Positions 42,021-49,892 of a stretch of DNA of 64,000 bases are shown one piece after another (positions within the stretch are counted from its first letter, which is position 1; each line of letters begins with the position of its first letter). The stretch covers positions 367,950 to 431,949 of the forward strand of contig JAJVIK010000004.1 in assembly GCA_022072055.1 (NCBI GenBank). Reading direction: 5' to 3'. This stretch comes from a bacterium. Lineage in GTDB: Bacteria > Hinthialibacterota > Hinthialibacteria > OLB16. The translations under genes and the position numbers were made by a program. The notes beneath the pieces were generated by a model. It was not told the DNA's origin and ran no database searches. It saw only the letters and a list, made by a program, of their open reading frames with translations.

Positions 42021-45000
42021 TTACCGCGCCACCGCCACTTCCTGTTTCGCTCGCAGGACAATCACCTCCGCCGCGCTCATGTGGGGCTGGCCATCCACCG
42101 AAGAAAGCCCCCGCAGCTTCACAAACCGAATCCCCTGATGCCGCAGCGGGATGGTCTGGACGGTGGCGTCGTTGGGCCATTCGCCCGACGCGACCCGTTC
42201 GCCCCATTCCTGTCCATCCACGCTCACAAAGAGCTCCCACTCCTTCACCCGACCCGAAACACTGTCCTGACGCGGGACATATTGAAAGGCGGAGGTGGAA
42301 CTAGGCGCCCCCAGGTCGATCACGATCTCATGGGGATAGGGCGGATTGGCCCCCACGAACTCGGTGTGCCAGATGGTTTGCGGATTGTTGTCCAGGGCCA
42401 TCGCGGGCGGGTAGTCCGGCGAATAGCTGTCGGCGATGGCGGTTCCGCTGATGCGCAGGTCGGTGCGTTTCGAGGCATCCCGGATCCAGGTCAGGATGGT
42501 TTCATAAGCCGGGCTGGAGTTGGAGTCCCAACGTGGGCCGCCGACATGGACCAACCCGGTCGGGCTGTCCGCCGGAACCTCGCCCTGACCTTGCGGGCTG
42601 CGCGGCTTGCGCAGCAGAAGACTCTGTTCGGGATCGGAGAGGTTGATCACCTTGAGCGCCGAATTCATGTTCTGGATGATCAATTCCTCGGAAAGCTCCT
42701 TCATCCCCGGGGGCAGACCGGCGATCCGCAGGATGCTGTGATTCTGGTGGCATTCCGCGCAACTGTGCTTGTCCGCGCCCTCCTCGTAGAAGATCGGATT
42801 CACCTTCTCTCGGAAGAACTCGAGGTCGGGAATCCCGAAGGCGTGCACGGAGTCATCCGCCTGAATCGTGGAGGGATCGTAACCCTTGGCGAGGAGCAGC
42901 TCGGCCGCGGCTTTCCCAAGCTCCTGATCCTCCGCCAACGCCTTGATCCGACCGGCGAAGCGCGGCTCCTTCCCCAACAAGTCGAATTCCCGGACCTTTT
43001 CGAGGGCGAGGGCGCGAATCTTCGGGTCGGCGTCGATGACCAAACGCAGCATGTACTCATAAGTCGCGGGATCGTTCCAGAACTCGACATGCTCGCTCGC
43101 TAGTTTGAGGCTCCGCAGGCGGATCCCAGGGCTGGTGTCCGAGAGGCCGCTGTGGAGAACCTCGGCGATCTTGGGGCTCTTTCGGAGGACCGTGGTCTTT
43201 TCGAGGCGGGTCAGCAGCTTCTCGCGCAGCGCGGTGACCGGGTCTCCGGCGATGGTGTCCAGCACGCGGATCAGGTCGCGGGTCGGCTGGTCGGTTTCGA
43301 TCATGGCCTTGCGGTCAAACAGGCGATCCACCAGCTCCAGGCGCAGCTTTTCGTCGCCCGATTCGTTGAAGGTGTCCTCGATCAGTCGAATGGCCTGCTT
43401 GTCCGGCGCAAGGTCGGTGTCCACCACGACCAGCGCGAGGGGGCGCAAGCTCGGATCGGAGCCGACCCCCTCCAGGAGACCGGAGACAAAGGCCATCACT
43501 CGCGACTCATGGAGCAATGCGGAATTCCTCTTGATCGCGGAAAGGGCCGCGACCCGGACCTCCATCTCGGGATCCTCCAGGAGTTTGAGCAGCTGTCCCA
43601 ACGCCGCCTCGGACCTTTCCGCCCCGACCAGAGCCAGGTCGTTCTTCACAATCTCGCGGGCTGTGCCGCGGATTTCCGGGGATTCATGGTGAAGGGCGGC
43701 GAGCAACATCTCCTGAATCTTCAGGTCATCCGATTTCTTCGGCAGACGGAAAAAGTTGGCGAGCTTAAGGGCCTGCGCATACCGTGCCGCGGAAAGGTCG
43801 GTGGAGGAGAGCAGGCTTTCGAAGGTCCGTTCGAGGACCGATTCCTTGGGGCGATAATAGAAGCTGAACTCGCGGTCGTTGCCCACATCGATCATCGCGG
43901 TGGGGTCCTTGATGTAGTCGCGCCCCGCGAAGAAGGTCCCATCGAAGGAGGCGATCAGGGCCTCGCGTTGGAACCGGTTGCCGCTGGTTAACCCCTCAAG
44001 CACCGGTTCAAGGAGGACCGACTGCTCCACATGCTCGCGCGCGGCGAGGACAGTCTTGCGGTCGCGCTCGTACGGGAAGCGGGCGATGTTCCGCTCCAGG
44101 CTCACCCCGCCGGCCTGATTCTCATCCAGCATGATGTACATGCCTTGTGCGAGGTTGGTTCGAATCGCCGGATGCTCCTCGATCCCCATGTGGTCGATGT
44201 ACAGGTCCACAATCTCCCGCTTGAACGCGTTTTCGTTGGAGCGATAGAACCACTGGCGCAGCGACTTGAGCGCCTCCAGACGGGTCCAGAAGTTGTCATC
44301 CCGGGTCAACCTCATGAGATCCTTGGCGATATCGAGGCGCTCATCCATGCCGTAATACTGGTATGCGAACACGCGCGCGGCGCCGCGGCGGGTCGCCCAG
44401 TCGGAGGAGTTGAGCGCGGCCTTGATCGGCTCGACCGCAAGCCCGCGATTGCCGAATTGACGCAGCGCCCAAGCCGCCGCGCGCCACACATCCTTGACCG
44501 GATCATCAAGCAGGCCGATCAGAGGCTCGATGGAGGCTTCGGTTCCGATCCGTCCGAGAGTCTCGGCGGCGGTGGCGCGGACAAGCGGTTCGCGGTCGGA
44601 GAGAAACGGGATGAGGGCGTGGGTGAATCCCTCCTCGCGCCCCTTGGGAACCTGCCAAAGGTTGTCGAGGTCATCGAGCGTGTGGAGGAGTGAGTCGCCG
44701 CGCGGGATCTGCCCCTCCCCTCCATCGCGGTTCCCCCATCCTTGCCTCGGTTCCGCGCAAAGCGGATGGCTGACCGCCAAGGCCATCACCGCATAGCGGG
44801 TCTCGCGCATCGGGGTGCGGAAGTTCTCGTGGGTGGTGGTCTGGAACCAGCCTCCGAACTCCTGTTGCTGAGAGAGGATGTAATCGATGCCCTTCTTGAG
44901 TTCGGGTTTGTTCTCGAGGGTCACTCCCGCCTGCGCAAGGGTCCAAATCACCTGGCCGGTGGTGTAAACCGCGCTGCCGCGGCCGGTCTCGACCACATCC

Positions 45001-46637
45001 GGCCAGCCGCCATCCGGGTTCTGAAAGGTCATCATCTCTTCGACAGCCGTGTGGAGCTCATCCTTGAACTCCTCGGGGTTGTGACGGCCCATCACGGCCA
45101 GTCCCCAGATGCGGTGAATCTTGTCCTGGATGTTCTTCCGGTCACACTTCGGCCCGGTGACCAGCGAGCGGACCAGATCGGCGGAATCGAGGTAACTCCG
45201 GTCTCCGGTGCGACGGTACGCTTCGCGGAGCACCATCCAGTCGCGGACCGCGTAACCCACATTGCTGTCGGGCGGCACCACGCCGTTGGCCTCATCCGGA
45301 TGAAGCTCGCTCATCCCGGTCCAGGCGTGACGAAGGAACGGGGCGAAGCGGAGGAAGGTGGGTTTCTCCACTCCGCTCACATACTTCTCGAAGTCCATGA
45401 GCATCATCCCGTGTTTGCCCTGGGACTGCATCGGGATCGCTATGTAACGCTGCCAGAAGACATCGAAGGGGCCATACATCTTCACCGGCCCGTTGTAGAG
45501 GCGCTCGACCACATACTGGAGGTTGGACTTGGCGGTGATCGGATAGCCCATCTTCTGTGCGGTCAGAACCGCCTCGGTGGCAAAGATCGAGGGGTGGCAG
45601 GCGGTGCATTTCGTGGTCGAGTCGTGCATGTTCTGCACGCGCCGGTAGATGTTCCCCTCGCGCGGAACCTGGGCCACCCAGGCATCCCCCACGTTCATGA
45701 TGTAATGCGCGCCGACTCGGGCAGCCTCCTGGGGATCGGCATAAGGCGGCAAGTTGTAGACCGTGGAGCGCAAGACATAGCGTGGGTGGTTTCCGATCAC
45801 CTGAAGGTAATAGGTTCCCTTGGAGATTTTGCGGGTGATGCTCTTGCTGTAACGCTCCGGCTCGCGGTCGTGGATGATCTCCATCGGGTCGTGCCCATCG
45901 AGAAACAGCTCGATGTCGCTCCCCTCGGCGTTGGGCTTGTACATGCGCAGATTGACCGAGACATCCCGGTCGAGGATGTCGAGCTCGAAGATCACAAGTT
46001 TGGGGTCCTCCTCGCTCCACTCCACTCGGAACCAGTCGAGGCCGGGCCGATCCTTGATCGGGTTGTCGAGACCGAGGGCGTAGCCCTTGATCGGGTTTTC
46101 GTGCTTGTTGTCGAGGTAGTCCACATCATCTCCGTTGCCAAAAAGGGCGCGCCCGATGAGCAGCGGAGTGGCCTCCTTCCAGGAGTTGTTGGGTTCGGCT
46201 TCAAAGGCGGCGAGGTCTTCGGCGGGAATCGGGAGCGGACGGATATCGACTCGGAGCGGCAACTCCTTGGTGGAAGCGGAAACCGCGCGGAGCCTGAGCG
46301 CGCCACCCTCTCCGACACGGATCGGAATATAGAGTCCCGGATCCCCGGCGCTCAGGGTTTTGGAAACATCCCGCTGCCCATCCGCGGAGGCCGTGAGGGT
46401 GAGGGCATCGTCCGGAGCAAGATTCGGGGAGGGGATATCGGCCTGGAGGGCGACAAGGCTACCCGGTTCCACCTTGGGGGACTCCCAGAGGACCTCACCT
46501 CCGGCGGGGATCAGGACCACGGGGGGAGAAACCTCGCTCGGGGTGGAGGCGTCCGGTCCCAAGCTGAGGACCAGCATCGCAAGCGTGGGGAGAAGGATCC
46601 ATGGAAGACCCTTAAGAAATGGATTCCGGAACCTCAT
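42021..46637 (-). CDS. Giant exported HEAT-repeat dihaem cytochrome c with C-terminal discoidin-like domain
   Basis: The protein of about 1538 residues starts with a signal anchor (WILLPTLAMLVLSLG). An N-terminal pre-peptidase-like beta domain is followed by the first haem site CTACH (about 344-348), then an alpha-toroid resembling squalene cyclases (NPDGGWPDVVETGRGSAVYT, ILSQQQEFGGWFQ). Many HEAT repeats follow (PLVRATAAETLGRIGTEASI). The second haem site CAECH lies near 1294. A final beta domain (YPPAMALDNNPQTIWHTEFV, VKEWELFVSVDGQEWGERVA) looks like F5/8-type. The start at 46637 has GAGG six bases upstream. It likely acts in the periplasm in electron transfer or oxidation; substrate unknown. 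Confidence 0.82.
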   Translation of the reverse strand: MRFRNPFLKGLPWILLPTLAMLVLSLGPDASTPSEVSPPVVLIPAGGEVLWESPKVEPGSLVALQADIPSPNLAPDDALTLTASADGQRDVSKTLSAGDPGLYIPIRVGEGGALRLRAVSASTKELPLRVDIRPLPIPAEDLAAFEAEPNNSWKEATPLLIGRALFGNGDDVDYLDNKHENPIKGYALGLDNPIKDRPGLDWFRVEWSEEDPKLVIFELDILDRDVSVNLRMYKPNAEGSDIELFLDGHDPMEIIHDREPERYSKSITRKISKGTYYLQVIGNHPRYVLRSTVYNLPPYADPQEAARVGAHYIMNVGDAWVAQVPREGNIYRRVQNMHDSTTKCTACHPSIFATEAVLTAQKMGYPITAKSNLQYVVERLYNGPVKMYGPFDVFWQRYIAIPMQSQGKHGMMLMDFEKYVSGVEKPTFLRFAPFLRHAWTGMSELHPDEANGVVPPDSNVGYAVRDWMVLREAYRRTGDRSYLDSADLVRSLVTGPKCDRKNIQDKIHRIWGLAVMGRHNPEEFKDELHTAVEEMMTFQNPDGGWPDVVETGRGSAVYTTGQVIWTLAQAGVTLENKPELKKGIDYILSQQQEFGGWFQTTTHENFRTPMRETRYAVMALAVSHPLCAEPRQGWGNRDGGEGQIPRGDSLLHTLDDLDNLWQVPKGREEGFTHALIPFLSDREPLVRATAAETLGRIGTEASIEPLIGLLDDPVKDVWRAAAWALRQFGNRGLAVEPIKAALNSSDWATRRGAARVFAYQYYGMDERLDIAKDLMRLTRDDNFWTRLEALKSLRQWFYRSNENAFKREIVDLYIDHMGIEEHPAIRTNLAQGMYIMLDENQAGGVSLERNIARFPYERDRKTVLAAREHVEQSVLLEPVLEGLTSGNRFQREALIASFDGTFFAGRDYIKDPTAMIDVGNDREFSFYYRPKESVLERTFESLLSSTDLSAARYAQALKLANFFRLPKKSDDLKIQEMLLAALHHESPEIRGTAREIVKNDLALVGAERSEAALGQLLKLLEDPEMEVRVAALSAIKRNSALLHESRVMAFVSGLLEGVGSDPSLRPLALVVVDTDLAPDKQAIRLIEDTFNESGDEKLRLELVDRLFDRKAMIETDQPTRDLIRVLDTIAGDPVTALREKLLTRLEKTTVLRKSPKIAEVLHSGLSDTSPGIRLRSLKLASEHVEFWNDPATYEYMLRLVIDADPKIRALALEKVREFDLLGKEPRFAGRIKALAEDQELGKAAAELLLAKGYDPSTIQADDSVHAFGIPDLEFFREKVNPIFYEEGADKHSCAECHQNHSILRIAGLPPGMKELSEELIIQNMNSALKVINLSDPEQSLLLRKPRSPQGQGEVPADSPTGLVHVGGPRWDSNSSPAYETILTWIRDASKRTDLRISGTAIADSYSPDYPPAMALDNNPQTIWHTEFVGANPPYPHEIVIDLGAPSSTSAFQYVPRQDSVSGRVKEWELFVSVDGQEWGERVASGEWPNDATVQTIPLRHQGIRFVKLRGLSSVDGQPHMSAAEVIVLRAKQEVAVAR

Positions 46638-46937
46638 CGAAAACCTCATAGATTGGGGGATTTTGACCGCTTCAGAAGCTATCGTACCCCCGGAAGAGGC
46701 GGGGAACAAGCAGTTTTTCTCTTGGGAATTGCGGGAGTGAGAAGAGTCCCAATGATCAAGACGAGGTAGGGCAGGGTTTCACACGGGGACGGGGCTTGGT
46801 TGGCCGAAACCGCTCGTCCGAGTCGGAGGACGCTCAATCCGGCCAGGGTGGGCCGCCACCGATTCGCTCGTCACCGCACGACCCCCACCCATGCACAGTA
46901 GCTGCACCCGCTTCATCGGACATCGACCTCGTACGGA
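46638..46937. other. Intergenic region without visible gene
   Basis: This 300-bp gap lies upstream of the giant cytochrome gene and past the end of the LolA-like pair. It must hold the cytochrome promoter. I see no hairpin, repeat or coding signal in it. Confidence 0.5.
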
Positions 46938-47978
46938 TCAGTCGGTTTTCTGCAAGTAGTCAAGGGGGCGTGGCCCCACGGTAAAATCATAGACCCAGTC
47001 GCCCTTCTTCGGAGTCTGAGCAAACAAACTCTCATCAACTTCAATATTGAATTCAGCGCTCTCGATGATGAGCTCCAAGATTCTCACCATGGTTCTGCGA
47101 TTCTCATCCAGCACGTAATCGAAGCCCTTGCTTATCACATGCGTCGGGTACCAGATCCCGCCAAAAGTTTTATAATTTCCAAATGTGGTTTCGCCGCTCA
47201 GCTCCTCTCTATATTCATTTGGCGGATGCGGAATATAGCCCTTTTGATTCAGAGAGCGCCCACCTTTCTCCAGGTCAATGGTCTCAACGACATTTCGTCC
47301 CACCCAGAATCCCTCACCTACATGCGGCTCCAAGTCCCACCAACGTTCAATCGTGACGACACTTCCGTTAATCTCAGCTATCTGAGGCGGTTTCATGTCC
47401 GTTGGAGTGTCCTCCGTGAGGATCCTGGAAAGCCCCAGATTGCATACACTTTCAAGCATGGGCCAGATATACGCGTCTCGTCCCTCCGAGTTGACAAACT
47501 GGTTTTCGAAGGTTGGATAGCGTTGTCCCTTGCAGACTGTTCGCATCCGAACAATTCTCCCATCGGAGGTGTACACCTTCTTGAATGCGAGACAGTTTCT
47601 GTCGATTGCTACCTGCGAGAGTTCGCTTAAATCCATCAGGCTTGTGATTGTGTCGCGATAGCGCAAGCTATCTTGATTGTCCTTTGAGAAAATCAGAGTG
47701 TGATGATCCCAATAGGACGGCGGGATCGATGGACTGGCTACATCAATGTGGCTGAGAGCCGCAATTTGGGGTGATAGCCCTTCTCTCCCGTCCTTCCTAA
47801 GCCATTGACGCCTGACATAAGTGATGCTTCCAGATCGGATCTCGGATTGCGCCATCCGCACAATCTCCGTGAGATTTTCAATGGTCAGATCTGAGTCGCT
47901 ACCCCCTGTACAGCGATCCGAACCGCAAAGCTGCGCGAGAAGTAGCAGAGGCAGGATCACAGCGTGACGATGTATCAT
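46938..47978 (-). CDS. Exported LolA-like protein, paralogue 1
   Basis: The product of about 346 residues starts MIHRHAVILPLLLLAQLCG (signal peptide, possibly lipidated at LCG or TGG). The pattern AQSEIRSGSITYVRRQWLRK ... YWDHHTLIFSKDNQDSLRYR ... YKTFGGIWYPTHVISKGFDY ... FNIEVDESLFAQTPKKGDWV is that of LolA/LppX-like beta-sheet carriers. It shares this layout with the next gene, so the two are old duplicates. GGGGGAG lies upstream. The region is distinctly AT-richer than the rest of the window. Confidence 0.6.
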   Translation of the reverse strand: MIHRHAVILPLLLLAQLCGSDRCTGGSDSDLTIENLTEIVRMAQSEIRSGSITYVRRQWLRKDGREGLSPQIAALSHIDVASPSIPPSYWDHHTLIFSKDNQDSLRYRDTITSLMDLSELSQVAIDRNCLAFKKVYTSDGRIVRMRTVCKGQRYPTFENQFVNSEGRDAYIWPMLESVCNLGLSRILTEDTPTDMKPPQIAEINGSVVTIERWWDLEPHVGEGFWVGRNVVETIDLEKGGRSLNQKGYIPHPPNEYREELSGETTFGNYKTFGGIWYPTHVISKGFDYVLDENRRTMVRILELIIESAEFNIEVDESLFAQTPKKGDWVYDFTVGPRPLDYLQKTD

Positions 47979-48033
47979 GGCGCTGAGCGCTCCCCCCGAC
48001 CCATCGCATCCGCAATCCCCGAGCAAAGGTGTA

Positions 48034-49080
48034 TCATGGGGCATTACTACTCGAAGTGTGATCCATGATATCATCGCCTGGTTCAGGTCTTACTTCCAGT
48101 TCTCCCAAGGGGATCTCAATATTCAAGCGAGCATGCTTGATTTGCACATCCGTCAGCCAGCTCAATTCCGGATCCGAGTCGGGGTCCTGCCCTAAGGCAA
48201 ATTGATATAATTTGTGTACTTTCCGCATTGGGATCCAGATATTATCGACTAGCCTATAGTCCGAATATTGTGTCTCATTATTAAGGGAGCGTTTTCTATA
48301 AGCGCCGGTCATGTTCATCAAATTAAAAACTTCTTTTCCGGTGGACTTGCCGCCAACACCCAAGTCGATAAACTCATTGGCGCTGATGTCCACCTCTCCA
48401 CTTGCCGAAGGTTTGAATGCTCGGCTTACCGTATACCTCTTCTCGCTTACCCGGTTGAGCTTCAAGATAGGGTCGAAAAACTCCTCCGGCGGGGTGTCTC
48501 TGACCAAACTGGGTACTCCGAATTCCCAAATCCGGTCAAGGGGCCCGTTGGAAACTTCAGACACTTTCTTGTCGTATTTGGTCACGGTAAACGTAGGCCA
48601 CAAAGGTCTATCCCCCTCCGCACCCGGTAAAGTGAGAAGACGGCATCGGACCAATGATCCATCAAACGAATACATCGCATCATAGTTCATGACCCATTTA
48701 TTCCTTGTGGCCTCATCATAGTCCAGATGGGGGCGTAGGTTGACCCGGTGGAGGTGCCAAAGCACTATTCCATCCTTTTTGACGAATTTCAAAAAATTGA
48801 TATCCCAATAGGTTGCGCTTTCCGGGTCCGCTGAGGCAGCATCGACGTCTGCTATACTCCGAACGTCTTGTGTCCACGGGTCTACTCTCCTCCATACCTT
48901 GCGTTCATAAGTCACGCTTCCTGAGTTGATCTCGGCGGCACTCTCTTCCGCAAGTTGTCTCAAGGATTCCACCGTGACGTCTTGCGCCACACCAGACTGC
49001 CCATACATCAACAGCACACTCAGAGTGCCAATAATCCAACCGATGCATACCCATGATACTTCACGTGGGAATTGAGTCAT
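48034..49080 (-). CDS. Exported LolA-like protein, paralogue 2
   Basis: The 348-residue product has a signal peptide (CIGWIIGTLSVLLMYGQSG). Its pattern ESAAEINSGSVTYERKVWRR ... YWDINFLKFVKKDGIVLWHL ... YRLVDNIWIPMRKVHKLYQF ... HARLNIEIPLGELEVRPEPG corresponds segment by segment to paralogue 1. GGGGA precedes the ATG. It lies 17 bp after a 51-residue secreted-peptide gene and 55 bp before paralogue 1, so all three are likely one operon. Ligand unknown. Confidence 0.6.
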   Translation of the reverse strand: MTQFPREVSWVCIGWIIGTLSVLLMYGQSGVAQDVTVESLRQLAEESAAEINSGSVTYERKVWRRVDPWTQDVRSIADVDAASADPESATYWDINFLKFVKKDGIVLWHLHRVNLRPHLDYDEATRNKWVMNYDAMYSFDGSLVRCRLLTLPGAEGDRPLWPTFTVTKYDKKVSEVSNGPLDRIWEFGVPSLVRDTPPEEFFDPILKLNRVSEKRYTVSRAFKPSASGEVDISANEFIDLGVGGKSTGKEVFNLMNMTGAYRKRSLNNETQYSDYRLVDNIWIPMRKVHKLYQFALGQDPDSDPELSWLTDVQIKHARLNIEIPLGELEVRPEPGDDIMDHTSSSNAP

Positions 49081-49097
49081 GTCAGGATCGTCCCCTT

Positions 49098-49253
49098 TCA
49101 GATATCTTCGTCATCGTCCTTCAGTGATATGCGACATTTGCCCTTGAAGGCCGAGAGAGTCGCCTCTTCGGGAGAAGAAGCATTTACAGGTCCCGATAAG
49201 AAAAGCAGAGGCAGCGATACAATCCACGGGCATGAGTAACCGTTTTTCCGCAT
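49098..49253 (-). CDS. 51-residue secreted peptide, first gene of the LolA-like operon
   Basis: From the ATG at 49253 the frame encodes MRKNGYSCPWIVSLPLLFLS, GPVNASSPEEATLSAFKGKC, RISLKDDDEDI and a TGA stop. GAGGAGG is well spaced upstream, and the N-terminus is a convincing signal peptide cleaved near VNA. The mature peptide would be about 26 residues, with an acidic tail and one Cys. The gene ends 17 bp before the LolA-like paralogue. It may be a small partner or the stub of a third, truncated paralogue. It resembles no family I know. Confidence 0.5.
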   Translation of the reverse strand: MRKNGYSCPWIVSLPLLFLSGPVNASSPEEATLSAFKGKCRISLKDDDEDI

Positions 49254-49391
49254 GGGATATCCTCCTCAGTCGCAAAGTCTCTGGCAGTCCCACCGGTAGA
49301 GTGACAATAGAAGCATACGTGGAGACATACGGCGTGTCAATAGGATTTGATTGGTGATTGCGGATGGAATCATTCCGACCGGTGAGGCGCG

Positions 49392-49892
49392 CTATTCAGT
49401 CCGCCTAATCCCAAGTAACCTCGCCGCAAGGAACACGCCCGCCAACAGGAACAAGGCCCCGGCGGGGAGGAAGACAATCCCAAGCCCCGGGTCGCCGGCA
49501 TGAATCACCAACCCACCCAGGAAGAACCCCAGCGGCATCAGAACCCCCGCCCCGATCAGACAGCGCGAGGCCATGACAAGCCCCCTTCCCCCGTGGCCCC
49601 CAAAGCCCTTCAGGCTGAATGCGAAGGCCAAATTCACCAGCGCGAGCAGGGTTCCATGCGCATGCGCAAGTGTCCACAGGTGTCTTCGCGTTTCATTGGA
49701 GACATCCAGATACCAGCCCACCTTGAACCCATGCAAGAGTTCCAAGACCACCCCAAGTGTCAGGAAGATCAGGAGACTCCACCAGCCAAAGGCCAGGTGA
49801 CGGTCCGCAAGGGACTGGATGGAATCTCCGAGATGCCCTTGCGGGTCAGGAGTTTCTTTGGGCGTGACCTTCTTGGGCATGGGATGGCTCAC
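49392..49892 (-). CDS. Four-helix membrane protein linked to the octahaem cytochrome
   Basis: The 166-residue protein has four predicted membrane helices: WWSLLIFLTLGVVLELLHGF, LAHAHGTLLALVNLAFAFSL, CLIGAGVLMPLGFFLGGLVI and IVFLPAGALFLLAGVFLAAR. The His residues in HLWTLAHAHGTL could bind haem or quinone, but this is inference. The GTG start overlaps the cytochrome stop (GTGA), so the pair is translationally coupled. An ATG at 49880 is an alternative. It may be a membrane quinol-interacting subunit. Confidence 0.6.
   Translation of the reverse strand: MSHPMPKKVTPKETPDPQGHLGDSIQSLADRHLAFGWWSLLIFLTLGVVLELLHGFKVGWYLDVSNETRRHLWTLAHAHGTLLALVNLAFAFSLKGFGGHGGRGLVMASRCLIGAGVLMPLGFFLGGLVIHAGDPGLGIVFLPAGALFLLAGVFLAARLLGIRRTE

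Noticed and set aside
44742-46769. 675-codon plus-strand open frame
   Set aside because: Antisense shadow of the HEAT-repeat cytochrome gene; no ribosome-binding site.
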